64,000 nucleotides of DNA. Source: Gymnothorax reevesii. Taxonomy: Eukaryota; Chordata; Actinopteri; Anguilliformes; Muraenidae. Made by a program: the position numbers and the translations under genes. Below, one piece after another: positions 12,501 to 22,812 of the stretch (positions are counted from its first letter, which is position 1; the number at the start of each line of letters is the position of its first letter). The DNA lies in NCBI GenBank assembly GCA_029721435.1, contig CM056586.1, positions 72,211,607 through 72,275,606 of the forward strand. The letters run 5' to 3'. A model generated the notes under the pieces. That model was not told the DNA's origin. It worked only from the letters and a program-made list of their open reading frames with translations, and did no database searches.

Positions 12501-15500
12501 TTATCTGAGCTCTACTGGGAACAAAGCAAAGCCCACACTGACCTCCTACATGTGGCCCCTGAGGAGGGTAGAGAGAAAGCACGTCAGCTTCAGGAATCAC
12601 ATGATCTGAGTACAAAAATATCAGCACTTGGGAAGGACAAATCAGTTGCAAAATTGCATACAACTGTCTTTCTCCTCCTGTTTTATTGTTTTTTCAGTGT
12701 GTTTTATGCATCGCTCAAACACTGAGCTGAAAATACAGTGGGATTAAATCATGTTCGCCCCCCTCTATTGTATGTTTGTATGTTTTGACACAAAATGGTT
12801 TCATATCTTCAATAAAAATATATAACCCTTACTTGGAAAACACTGGAGTGGAAATGGACAGCAGTGATTCCTAAATTCACTTTCACTTGAATTCTATTGC
12901 AGATAATATGGAGACAAGATATTTGATGCATTGTTTGGTCAACTTAATTTAATTTGTGAATAAACATTAACTCCTGCCATTTAGGCCTGGTACACATTCA
13001 AAAAAAAATTGGGACGGAGGCAATTTATGAATAGTAATGACGTAAAAATTTTAAATAATGTTGTACTTTGAAGCAGTTGATGCCAGCCGGGGACTGCGGT
13101 CATGATTTGGCACAAAAACTGTGTCCAGGACAGACCCGTCCCTCAGGAGGAAAGAGAATTTGTCCTCAAATACCTGATTAATTGATTCAAAGGTTTAAAA
13201 ATAATATTCCTCAAAGAAAGATAAGAGGGGATTTGGATATTTCACCCTCTACTGTGCATAATACAATAAAAAGATTGAAGTAATTTAGAAGAATTTGTGC
13301 ACAGAAAGGGTTGAATACTGTGTGTGCATATATTATATATATAGAGCCACATAGGCTCAGGATTATTTTGACATACTTTTTAAAATACTTCATAAAGAAG
13401 TTACTTCCACAAATAGCAGTTAAAAATTTTAAATTCACTCTGGAAATAGGACGCAGTTGTGCTTCTTTCTGCTCCTTCTCGAACACATGACAAATTTTCA
13501 GTCTTCTGATGAATACCATGTGATGTATTGTATTATATTTTGTTATTTAAATTAATTTTTATCTTTTTATGTACTGTAGCTTATTTTTTAATTTTTGTTG
13601 TTGTTGTTGATGTTCAAGACAAATAAACTTAAAAAAAAGAAGTCTGTGTAAAGTGTCCAAAAGCATTATCAACTTGATTGGACTCAAAGGTATTTGCGAT
13701 GGACCGACACAGAGGAAACATGTACTGTGGTCAGTCAAAGCAATTTTGACTGAAGAAATTGATGCCGTCTGCTCCCAACCAAAGAAAAGGACCATCCCAC
13801 CCCGTTACCAGTAACAAGTCCAAAAGCCATGCGATGTCACGATACGAGGTTGTGGCATTTCCCTAAGCAAAGGTAACTTGCACTTCTGTGAAGTATCATT
13901 AAAGCTCATAAGTACACTTGGAGATTTTGGAGCGACAGAATCTGCTGCCTTCAAAATGACACCATGCTGTATGTTTTAATCATTAATGGCAACGCAGCTC
14001 AGGCAGTTGGAAGCCTATTTGCTCAGTTAATGAATCCAAATAATTATCCGATTCTTACTCAGAAACAGGTTGAGTGTTAACCTGCATTATGGTAATGTCA
14101 CTGGTGGAACACAGAGTTTTGTTTTTACATAAGCAAACTTACACGCAGAGTCGCAGCACTGCATTTTTAGAAACATTTGCATAGATGTATCAAGCTGATC
14201 TGACGCGGATGCTGAGAAAAGTAAACGGTACCCCGTTTTGTCAGCTGGAGGTATTCAGAAACTTCGTAAGACACTGACTATTTATGTTACCACACTGTGG
14301 AAAGGAAAATGCTTTATAATTATTGCAATGAACAATAATCCAAGCTGAGGGGAAATGGATATGGATTGATCCACACAACTGAACAAATTAACACTCAGTT
14401 GCTCATTAGGAGACCTAAATGGGAGCAGGTTTGGAGATGTAATGCACATTAAGGCGAGATGAGAGCATTGCCAAACTCCCTCCGATGGCAAGTCCAGAGT
14501 GGAAGAATATAAGTGCCATTTGTAGATGTAACTCCTGAGCCCATTTGGTGATTGCAATCAGAGATAAATGACTGTTCTTAAGTGCTGACTGCGTGATTGG
14601 GAATCTCAGGTATTCATCTGAGGCTTGCACCCGTGCCCTTTACGCACAGAAATTCCTCCAGATTCCTTGAAACTTTTGAATATTTTATGCTCAGTAGATG
14701 ATGAACAATAGGCCCATGGGCCTTAACGGTCACCTGAGTATAGTGTATCCAATGTTAAACCTTGGCCATTAGGCGAGGCCCTAATTTTGACCCCAGGGAT
14801 CAGATTAATGGAAACCAGTATCATAAGCAATAGAGTATTCTAAATTGTATGTATATAACTTGTGGCTATTTTCTTTAGGCAAAGAAGATTTCTCAAGCCA
14901 TTTTGACCCTTGGGCCCTGCCCCTTGACCCCTGGGTAAGGGAAACTGTCAAAAATATCATAATATCATCTCTATGTTGTAATGTCAATCAAGTGTGAATG
15001 ATTTCCAGTAGAGATTTAACAGAATATACCCAAAAGTATCATTTTCCTATATAAACTATAGTAAACTTGACCCCCTCCCCAGGGGCAAACATGGAGCCAG
15101 GGGGTCATGAAATTCACAATTTTTATGAAGCACCTCAAGACACTTCCATCTATAAAGATAATTGGTTTCCAGCATATCTAGGTATAAAAAAGTAAATGCA
15201 AGACAATAGGCTTGCACTAACAGAGTTGACAATACATAGGTTTGGTCGATGCGGTCTGTGAATATGCTCATTAAAACTTTTGCGTTTAAACAAAAAATGC
15301 TTCAGTGAAAGGAAGGAATAATACCTTCATTAACATATGTCAAATTACTTTTCTACTTCTGAGGTAAAACCGCATCCCGCGGGGCATTTTCCCCTCGAAC
15401 TGTACAGGCAGTTGCCAAGTACCAACCACAGGTTGTTGGTTTTCTCCAGGTATACTCCAGTTTCCTCCAAAACCTAAACATGACACATCCTTAAATGACC

Positions 15501-18500
15501 CTTATTTAAGTTGTTGTGTTCACAATGTGGCTTATGATGACAATATAACAAAGGGCAATAACTCCATCAAATTTGATTGAATCGGTCTGGTTTTCGAACT
15601 TCTTTGAGATCTTATAGATATAAGCCAGCATGCAAAGTTTCATGAAAATTGACCAATATTTACTAAAATTATTGTGTTCACAAGGTTGCTTATGATAATA
15701 ATACAACAAAGGGCAATGTCTCCATCAAATATGATCGAATCAATCTGGTTTTCGAACTCGTCCAAGATCTTATGGATATAAGCCTGCATACAAAGTCTCA
15801 TCAAAATTGGTTCATAAATACTTAAGTTATTTTGTTCACAAGGAAAAGTTTAGGGACGACGCACGACGACGGACAAAAGGGGATCGCAATAGGTCACGCC
15901 TTCGGCTCAGGTGACCTAAAAATCCAAATTCCTTCATATTTTTCTTCAAGGACCATTCTTTTTAGACCTTCCAATGCTTTTCTCAAACATTTGTCAGAAA
16001 CTTCTTTCCTCCTGACGGACTTAGCCTTTTCTAGATGCATGTTAGCTAAGTGACTTGCATTGAGCTCTACTTCATACCCATAATGGGAATATATCACTAT
16101 GAATGACCCAAGCTGGTGGCAAATATTACTAGTTAATTCAAGATGAATGATCATTTATACTTGGCAAAAAATGGGGAGAATAAGCACCTGAGCAGCGGAT
16201 CTAATGTGAGAGGAGCCTCAGCAGTGCCTTAGGAAGAGAGTAAACATGTACTGAAGCAAATGTGATACAGTTGTTTTGTCTTTGAGACGTTCAATATCCA
16301 GCTTCAAAAACCATTTTCAATCCTTGCAAAAATCATCTTAAAAGGTACACTGCAGAGTTCACTAACACAATGTGCATATAGACTCATACAAACAATGTCA
16401 GTACTGACACAGACCCTGCCGATTGTTTTTTCTTATTTTTCTTTGCACAAGACGTTTCCGGACGTCAGCCTTTGGGCAGTGTAGCCCCCAGCCAATACAC
16501 AGCGCACACACTGCGAGGGCGGGGCATAGCACTGCCCTTTGGGGTGGCGCCTCTGGTGTAGTCAAGTTGGGGAGGAGGGGCCAACTTTCAATGTTGTAGT
16601 TAGTATACCTCAAAGTAGTAATTCATACAATTCAGAAAAAGGAGGTGTCTCTAAGATAATCTCAGATTTTCAAAACTTCTGATTTTTTTTTTTTTGTATA
16701 AACAAAGGACATGAAGAACTTTTGTCAGAAAGTGATTGCAAGTCATCAGCAGCATACATTCTCTTCCATTAAAAAACCTAAATGTAAATTGGCTCATGAG
16801 CAAATGTTCAAATTTAATTCTGTTCATTTTTTTTTTTTTTGCTGTCGAAGAGCAATTGTAGCTAAAACCCTAGTCACACTAGACGCAGAATGAGCTGGAA
16901 TGCCGTCGGAATGAAAACTCTTTGTAAATTCTGGAATATTCAAAGTGCGTTCTAAAAATTATGACTGCATTCTGAGTGCATTCCAAATATTCGGGGCCAT
17001 TCTTTTGGCCGGCCCGAATGTTTTGCTCATGCTCAAAACTTTCCAGGTGCATTCACAGAGGAGAAATATCGAACGGTATTCAAAGTGTGTTCTAACCATA
17101 TTCACCAGCCAATCCGGGAGCGTTTTGATTGCATTCAAGGCACCTTCCAACCAGACTTTGGGCGGAGTTCAGGCAGCAATTGAACTGCAGTCGTACGGCA
17201 TTCGAAGTGTATTCTAAATATTCTGACTGCATTCTAACACCAGTCTTAAAATTCCTACTGCGTTTCAACTACATTCAAGCTGCATTCAAGAGCTAATACA
17301 CTCGGAATGTGCAAGAATCATTAGAGGCGGGTTCGAAGCGCATTCTAAGTATTCAAATGGCATTCTTTCAAAGCTGTAAGAATTTTGGTCAATTTGAAAT
17401 GCCCGCATGAATGTTACACAAATTCTTCATTCCGGCTGGTTATGCTTGATTCCTGCTGATCTTGAAAGGAGTGTGAAAGGGGCATGACATTTCTCCTTTT
17501 CTTAAAAGTGAATGCATCGTAAAAAGTTATCTGAATTTATCTGGCAAGTCAGGTACCGAAGACTCTATGTTGGGGAGGCCCGAGAGTTGCTAACTAAGAA
17601 AGGTTTGCCTTTGAGACGATCTACAGCCAGTGTCTAACAACACATTTCCTATCACTGAAAATCTAGTTTAAATCATACAGTGCCCTCCACAAATATTGGT
17701 ACACTTGGTTAATATTAACTTAAAAGACCAAGAAAAAATGCGGTCGATCTAATTTGAGTTAATATTAGTACAGGATACTGTTTGTGATACCGTTCACAAA
17801 GATGTGTTTCTCATACTTTCTCAGAAAGTTCAAAATGACTTACGCCCAGCCTTCACAAAAGACATGAAAAATTGTGCTTGTCAGGATGGCAAGTCAGAAT
17901 GCTGACAGAGTTCATGTCTGACCTCAGTTTAGGAATGATGGGGATTATTACCACGTTACCTTTGTTATGACCCCAATTTGTTATTACATTTACAACATCC
18001 ACAACAGCAAGGGATGACAGACACAATTTTAAAACTTAAACACATTTAATTAACAAAGACAATCAACAACTAACTAATCTACTGACTAATCTAATGACCA
18101 AGATTGATTATATACAAAAACAGAAATATTTACAGTCCCTTTGGTGGGTTGCTTGGTGATGTCCTGGGTGAGGAAAATGCTCTAACACAGGCAAAAATCC
18201 ACTAAAAGCTTCACAGGTCTTAAACAGAATGACAGGTTTGGTCACATGAATCCTTCTCCTTGCAATTTCTCCTACTACTTTACTGTGTCAATTCTCCCCT
18301 TTATATACTCTCTTACAGACCCCACCCACATTTAGACCTCTTTTTTTTTTTTTTTTTCTGGGACTTGCCCCAGACATGCCCAGAACATGTCCAAACCTAG
18401 CTCCAGTCTGGGCGCAACAAAAAAAGTAAACTCTATTCACATTACACCTTGGAGACTGAAGGACAGGCAGAGCCAACTAATCGAAATCCCCTCGCAGTTG

Positions 18501-20444
18501 CTTACCTGCTGCAGCTGGGTCGTTGTGTAGTCCGAGTGTGGCTGGCGTTGGCCTCCTGCGACGAATCTGTCAACAACAAGGGAAGGTTAAGAGATGATCA
18601 CAAATCCATGACCACTCCATTCTCAACCCGCCGCTGCCCCATCTTCTTCAGTTGTGAAGGACTTCATGCTGTTAAACTATATTCAATTTTAAAGCTTAGG
18701 TTGAATGTTTCCCTGTCATGTCAGTGTGCACTGAATTGTCCGCTACAAAAAGAAATGGATTAATCTGAGTTATAACATCAGTTTGGATGAGGACTTAACC
18801 CATTAAGACACAAGTTGCCCCCCAAAAAGGACTCTAAAACCTAAGGTATTGTCTGAAAACAGCCCCATAAAACCTGAGGGTTCTTTGAAAAAGTTGGTAG
18901 AACTGTCATAGCTGCCGAAGACCTTTATTTCTCAGCGTCTATGCCAGATATAAACATTTCAGAGCTTAAAATTTTGATATGATGATCATTAACATTAAAG
19001 AAAAAAAAAATCAACAAAACATTGAAATGCACGCAGGTATTCACAAAGGAAATCAAGCTGCTTACGTTGAAAACATAGTATATGACTAATTTTTACTATT
19101 CATATCATATTGATATTATTCATTTCTCATCATCATCGTCATTGTCACAATCATTTATTATGATGATGATATTATTATTATTATTACTATTATATTATTA
19201 TTATTGTCTCCAGGTCATTGCAAATCTGTCCGTTGACATGGCAACGGCTTCTCATTTCTTTCTGTATTTTTGTCTCTGTGAAACATGACATCTGTTTTGC
19301 GCCTACTTTGTTCTGCATATGAATTTGTCTCCGTCATGAGTTACCCTCACAGACACCAGGTAAGGTTTTGCGCGACGCATTTCACCTTCCCCACTCGTTT
19401 TTCAGCAAATCAAAATGTATTTGATTGGTCAGGTTTCTTGAAAACAATTACATCATTTAAAACTCGTAAATGACTCTTCAAGTCTTGAAGGGAGAAACAC
19501 GTAGATGTCGCACTCGGTCCAAATGGGATCTGTGCAATACATGCAAATTTTGAATCTGACCTTAATGGGTTTAACAACAGCATTACTTATGATAAATTCC
19601 TCAAATCCTAATCATAAATGTATTTCATTCGAAATTCAGTAATTCCCATCATTTCAATAAAAAATGCATTTCAAACAACCAATGTGAAACGTGTGATGCG
19701 TCTGTAAAAGATGGCTGCCGCTGAGGGAAAATTATGCCAATCATTGCTATGACATCATTGTACAATCATCACTGTGCCTTATTGATTGACTAGTATTAAA
19801 GATGTATAGTTACAACAGTCCTTATCAGCTTCTAAGCATTGTTTTGATTTGCTAGGATTCTATCCTGAGGCTAATTGCAAACCCTGGGTTTTTATATTTA
19901 TAAAATATACAATATTCACCTATTCAGAATTAGCCTGGCTAAAAAGAACTGTGAAATATTTCTCAAGCATACGCTTTATAAGTAAATAAATTCACAAGTT
20001 AATGATTTCATTATGAATTAGAAGCACAAAGATTAGAACTGGCCGCAGTTTCCCCTCAGGATATTAATTCATATTGACTCCTTGATTTTGAATGATTTAC
20101 GGCACCACCTGACAATCAACCAGGATATGCAAAACTTCAGACAGCCTTATCACAACAAACTGAACCTCATGTCTCATAATCAACACCCTTGCAAAGTGCT
20201 CCAGGCCACAAGACAACTGAAAGTACGAAAGTACGGGACATGTATATCTGCACAAACGGCAACATGGTTTATCCACTCCTCAAATGAACAGCAGTTGTGC
20301 TCCACTGCGCCTTAACAAAAGGCTAATTTCCATCAATAGCAATTAAGAGTCTCTCTCACTTACATGTTCTGCTGCCTGAGGGTCCAGGCGACTGTGGAAG
20401 AGCGGCGTGGCGAACTGTATCTTCTTGGGGCTGTTCGGCTCCAT
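4992..20444 (-). CDS. ppp1r1c: ppp1r1c: protein phosphatase 1 regulatory (inhibitor) subunit 1C, exons 1-4
   Basis: Coding exons, 5' to 3': 20364-20444, 18506-18566, 5409-5446, 4992-5058; all four join in phase. The 83-residue product begins MEPNSPKKIQF. KKIQF (residues 7-11) is the RVxF-type PP1 docking motif of the inhibitor-1/DARPP-32 family. IRRRRPTPATL (28-38) carries the PKA site at Thr34; phosphorylation there turns this family into PP1 catalytic-site inhibitors. QRKQSVYTPPSMKG (70-83) is the second family block and separates PPP1R1C from PPP1R1A. The protein is cytosolic. The neighbouring itprid2 and the convergent left gene reproduce the human order ITPRID2-PPP1R1C-PDE1A. The start ATG has a strong CACCATGG context. 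Intron 2 is about 13 kb and repeat-rich. The terminal exon is uncertain (see 1249-1280). Confidence 0.88.
5059..5408. other. ppp1r1c intron 3
   Basis: 350 bases between two coding exons. A 66-codon + strand frame at 5121-5321 shows no family resemblance. Confidence 0.6.
5409..5446 (-). CDS. ppp1r1c: ppp1r1c exon 3, a 38-nt micro-exon
   Basis: TTTTTTCTCCTAG acceptor and GAG|GTAAGC donor, both strong. The two leading bases complete the Gly codon left by exon 2, and 12 codons (AVGQQSSGGQGE) follow, ending in phase 0 exactly as exon 4 requires. Sequence is only loosely like the human linker (NTQGELQNASP), so the call rests on splice sites, phase and position 350 bases upstream of exon 4. Confidence 0.72.
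5826..6212. repeat. 21-bp minisatellite, about 18 copies
   Basis: The unit is close to CCCAGTGATAGACACCCCAAT, repeated with few substitutions. Because 21 is a multiple of three and the unit has no stop in the frames concerned, both strands stay open: + strand heptads PIPVIDT, - strand heptads SITGIGV. It lies in intron 2 of ppp1r1c, and nothing suggests translation. Confidence 0.95.
6355..7135. repeat. Tandem 75-80-bp repeat interrupted by a SINE
   Basis: Diverged units share GCCGTAGAAATATTTTGTG followed by a TG-rich segment, seen near 6407, 6934, 7010 and 7088, with an older partial unit before 6407. The spacing between the last three is 74-80 bases. The SINE at 6421-6935 splits one unit. 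Confidence 0.65.
6421..6935 (-). mobile_element. tRNA-derived SINE
   Basis: Read on the - strand, the head near 6935 carries an A box (TGGCTCACACGG, 6912-6923) and a B box (GGTTCGAGCC, 6858-6868) with tRNA-like spacing. The element runs about 510 bases to an A-rich 3' tail, seen as T runs at 6421-6458 on the + strand. The flanks GCCGTAGAAATATTC and GCCGTAAAATTTTC may be a worn target-site duplication. The open frames here (278 and 64 codons) come from the SINE. Confidence 0.85.
7573..8046. repeat. 47-bp minisatellite, about 10 copies
   Basis: The unit starts GTGTCGAGTGTGTACTCGCA and ends GGATAACTGGTGTAGC; copies differ at a few sites (AATCGAGG/AATTGAGG/AATCAAGG, AACTGG/AGCTGG). Each unit contains the short palindrome CGAGTGTGTACTCG. 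The open - strand frames (158 and 135 codons) are products of the repeat. Confidence 0.95.
8723..13550. other. ppp1r1c intron 2, mostly unremarkable
   Basis: AT-rich intronic DNA with no exon of recognisable homology. It holds a CA microsatellite at 9557-9590. The short open frames (for example 9894-10094, 11455-11730, 11604-11942) have no family resemblance. Confidence 0.6.
9557..9590. repeat. CA dinucleotide microsatellite
   Basis: About 17 uninterrupted CA units. Confidence 0.95.
13625..13985 (+). mobile_element. Fragment of the same Tc1-like family as 6252-8722
   Basis: The text resembles that family's transposase region: AAGGACCATCCC near 13785, then GGTAACTTGCACTTCTGTGA (13869), then GATTTTGGAGCGACA and CTGCTGCCTTC near 13925-13955. 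Ends are missing. Confidence 0.6.
14000..14711. other. Stretch with nothing recognised
   Basis: Intronic; open frames at 14282-14557 and 14415-14630 have no family resemblance. Confidence 0.5.
14712..15920. mobile_element. Non-autonomous DNA element with GGTCACCTGAG inverted termini
   Basis: The left end has GGTCACCTGAG (14728-14738) and the right end its exact complement CTCAGGTGACC (15906-15916), about 1.2 kb apart. The interior has no transposase. It contains a diverged tandem duplication of roughly 150 bases (about 15513-15665 and 15666-15840), each copy with TTGTGTTCACAA-like text, CAAAGGGCAAT and a TCTGGTTTTCGAACT block. The right end includes short ACGACG repeats. It resembles element families I associate with aquatic invertebrates as well as fish. 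Confidence 0.6.
15921..16855. other. Stretch with nothing recognised
   Basis: Intronic; the open frames at 15894-16154, 16398-16613 and 16711-16893 have no family resemblance. Confidence 0.5.
16870..17420. repeat. Irregular array of ATTC/GAATGC motifs
   Basis: About 550 bases in which GCATTC, TATTC, CATTCT and their complements recur every 15-30 bases in diverged phrases such as CTGCATTCTGAGTGCATTC and AAGTGTATTCTAAATATTC. This looks like a decayed short tandem repeat or the interior of a MITE. The 63-90-codon frames on both strands are by-products. Confidence 0.6.
17676..17760. mobile_element. Terminus of a Tc1-like element
   Basis: TACAGTGCCCTCCACAAATA followed by TTGGTACACTTGG matches a common fish Tc1-like terminus. 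No opposite end is seen nearby. Confidence 0.6.
17963..18446 (+). mobile_element. Probable solo LTR of a retroelement
   Basis: Begins TGTTATGA and ends CATTACA, so it has the TG...CA ends of an LTR and near-inverted terminal bases. It is flanked on both sides by CCTT (17959-17962 and 18447-18450), a 4-bp target-site duplication. A TATA box (TATATA, 18302-18307) lies about 145 bases before the right end, suggesting + orientation. No internal coding region accompanies it. It ends about 60 bases from ppp1r1c exon 2. Confidence 0.55.
18506..18566 (-). CDS. ppp1r1c: ppp1r1c exon 2 (PKA-site exon)
   Basis: TTGTTGTTGACAG acceptor before 18566 and CAG|GTAAGC donor after 18506. It is 61 nt: 20 codons IRRRRPTPATLGLHNDPAAA plus one base. 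IRRRRPTPATL is the invariant inhibitor-1/DARPP-32 substrate site, with Thr34 after an Arg run. The following GLHNDPAAA replaces human VILNEHNPPE. Confidence 0.92.
18795..19574. mobile_element. MITE with piggyBac-like TTAACCC ends
   Basis: The left end TTAACCCATTAAG (from 18795) is mirrored at the right by CTTAATGGGTTTAA (to 19574), with one extra base. TTAA is the piggyBac target site. The interior of about 780 bases is non-coding and includes an AT-rich trinucleotide stretch at 19152-19206. Confidence 0.6.
19575..20363. other. Start of ppp1r1c intron 1 (3' side of exon 1)
   Basis: No exon or repeat recognised; a 77-codon + strand frame (20082-20315) has no family resemblance. Confidence 0.5.
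20364..20444 (-). CDS. ppp1r1c: ppp1r1c exon 1 with start codon
   Basis: ATG at 20442-20444 in CACCATGG context. 27 codons begin MEPNSPKKIQFATPLFHSRL and end DPQAAEH, then a CAT|GTAAGT donor. MEPNSPKKIQF is identical to the start of human PPP1R1C; KKIQF is the PP1-docking motif. Exit phase 0 matches exon 2. Confidence 0.93.
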
Positions 20445-20720
20445 GGTGCGAGCTGAGAGATGGTGGGACTGCTGACGCAGGGCAGCTGAGAGCAGTAGCC
20501 TCTGCCACGGCCCCTCCTTCGCGAGCCCTCAAACTGCTCCTCCACTGACCGCCCACCTTCCAGCACGCTGGTCAGTGACAGAATGTGCGCCCCAGCCCAA
20601 ACTCACGTCAGCGCTCGCCCTCAACCCACCTCCTGTCCCCCTCTCGCTCTCTCCCGGGGCTGCTTTCAGGACGCTGGTGGGCACACTGTCCTGGGACTGT
20701 CTGTGAGCCAAATGATCTGC
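20445..20720 (-). promoter_or_regulatory. Likely ppp1r1c 5'UTR and promoter region
   Basis: GC-richer than its surroundings and directly upstream of the start codon. TCACGTCA at 20603-20610 differs by one base from the cAMP response element TGACGTCA. That would suit a PKA-regulated gene but is only suggestive. No TATA box stands out. Open - strand frames here (60-68 codons) run over the UTR. Confidence 0.4.
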
Positions 20721-22418
20721 AGGGATAATAATAGTAGCCCCCAGAAAAGTGCAATTTAAGCTCCCTTTGGGACCTGCTGATGTCCTGTTAATTATTGATG
20801 AGCCAAGTTCAGGAAGCCCTTTATTTTCCCTCTTTATCTCTTTCTATCTCTCATTTTCCTTTCTTTTCACCCCCCTCCCTCTCTCTCGTTTCGCCCTGCT
20901 CCGTCCTCAGTCTATTTCCTCTGCATGCACCTTATGAAAAGAGGACGTACTCCATAATTCATATAACAGTCAATCAGCCCTCTGCACTCCATTTACAGAC
21001 TCTCAATTATTAATTAACTTCGCATTTCTGCCGTAAAGGATATCTACACCATCTTGGGCTGAGCACGTATTGTATTTTTAGTTCTGGACTTTGTTATGTA
21101 ACAGTCAATAAGCAGACGTGTCAGGGAATTAGCAAAAGCAGACTGAGAAAGCCATGAAAATATAGTGTAAAAAATGTACACCCAGAGCATGCTTTTATTA
21201 AAGAGGTTTGTGGCTGAACTCTGCCAAAGGTCATTAGCAGGCTGTGAAAAGCTGTGAAGCTGGTCACCACTGGGTTTGTTTGATTAAGGTTGCTGGAACT
21301 AATATACCATTAACCTTTGCTGTGATTCAGCACTTCACCAGGACTGATACCAAGTCTTCCCTGAGACCTGCCCAGAGCGTTGGAGGGTGGGGGGTTCGGT
21401 GGGCCGGTGTCCTCTCCCTGTCCGTCACACTCTGTGCTCGCTGCGGAAGGACTGGGCGTCACGAAAGACTCCTTCATCTCCAGTGCCCAAAAAAGCCACG
21501 GCACTGTACTGTTGCGCCCCCCCCCAACTTTAATCGCATAACCCACAATCGCTGCAAGTGACAATGGCACAGTCAGGCACGTGCTCTCTTATGATGGGCA
21601 CTGGAAACCAGTGCTGCTTTTCAACCTCCACCCACAAGGCAGCACTGGAGAAAACTGCATGGGTAATTAGCACAAGCTTAAAGAGGAAAGTTGACGGATC
21701 AGGAGACCTTTCCATGAACCATTGACAAACGGAATAACGTCTCACCGCTCATGGTGATGAAATGGCACTTGTCTTGTCACCTGCTCAGATCAGAAATCGA
21801 ATGCACTGATGGTTCAATCATTTTCAGATTTTACGTTGTTAATCAAACTTCAACAAGAGACTAACATCAAAAAAAAATATGAGTGCTGCTGGTGACAGTA
21901 GTTTTGTGCTTCGCCCTGGTCTTTCATGGCACATTCATTTGTCTAATTACTGGAATATTGCAACAGTTTGCATTACTGTTCACTGAAAAGATGCGAAAAG
22001 ATGCAGTTTTTGATTTGTTATTTTTGAAGAAAAATCGCTGTTCTGAATGATGAGTATCCGGTCTTCCTTATACGAAAGCACATAATTTAATTACAGAGGG
22101 GAAGGAAGCTGCTCGGTTGCTGGCATTGTTTTCAGGTCGGCTATTTCCACCAGCTTTCACCATGCAAGGCTAAGTGCATTTAGACTGCTAGCTTTCAGCG
22201 GGAACCGTTGTGATTGCATTAAGATTAGCCACTTGTATCCTCTCTTTAAAAGCTATTGCAAAGCCTCCAGTACAGCATAGGTCAGCATAAACACTCATTT
22301 TAGCAGGATTATAAATATTCACTTTCCCTATATATACTGTGCAGACCGATGTAAACCAGCAACATTTGCCGCATAAGTATGAAACAAATACACATCTCCA
22401 TCCCGGTGTGACCATATT
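20721..22418. other. Intergenic stretch with nothing recognised
   Basis: Contains a CT-rich tract at 20825-20900. The 105- and 86-codon overlapping frames at 21244-21570 have no family resemblance. Confidence 0.5.
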
Positions 22419-22812
22419 TTAGCCCTTAGGCCATTTAAATAAATTATCTAGTGCTGTTGAAAACCTATCATGAGGCAACTTGTTTTTTTTTTAAAGATTC
22501 TTTTTTGGGGATTTTCTCCTTTATTTGATAATCACACAGCGGAGAGAGAAAGGCAGGTTGGGAAGGAAAACAGAGAAAATTTGCGGCGAATGACCCGAGC
22601 CGGAATCAAGCCGGAATCAAACCGGGTCGCCACAGGAAGGCCACGGCTTTATGGTGCGCTCGCTCAGACCGATGAGCCACCGGGGCACCCTATGACACAA
22701 CTTGTTTAAAAGGGCTCCCGCAAGTTGCCACATGATAGGGTTTCAACAGCTTTGAATTTGATATCTTGCATCACTGAGTGACACCAGTTGTATTTAGCGC
22801 TCTGAGGGTTAA
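22419..22812. mobile_element. Palindromic piggyBac-like MITE split by a SINE
   Basis: Ends TTAGCCCTTAG (22419) and CTGAGGGTTAA (to 22812). The interior is a large foldback: GCTGTTGAAAACCTATCATG (22453) pairs with CATGATAGGGTTTCAACAGC (22731-22750) with one mismatch. A second, more compact copy lies at 36072-36260 and shares the outer text (AGAGCGCTAAAT, CTCAGTGATG) as well as the hairpin, which fixes the element's limits. Confidence 0.75.
22483..22697 (-). mobile_element. tRNA-derived SINE nested in a MITE
   Basis: Read on the - strand it has an A box TGGCTCATCGG (22669-22679), a B box GGTTTGATTCC (22613-22623), a body ending ATCAAATAAAGGAGAAAAT, and an A-rich tail (T run at 22483-22492). 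That is the layout of a common fish SINE. CAACTTGTTT occurs on both sides (22476-22485 and 22698-22707) as the target-site duplication, and it belongs to the MITE sequence, proving insertion into the MITE. Confidence 0.88.
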
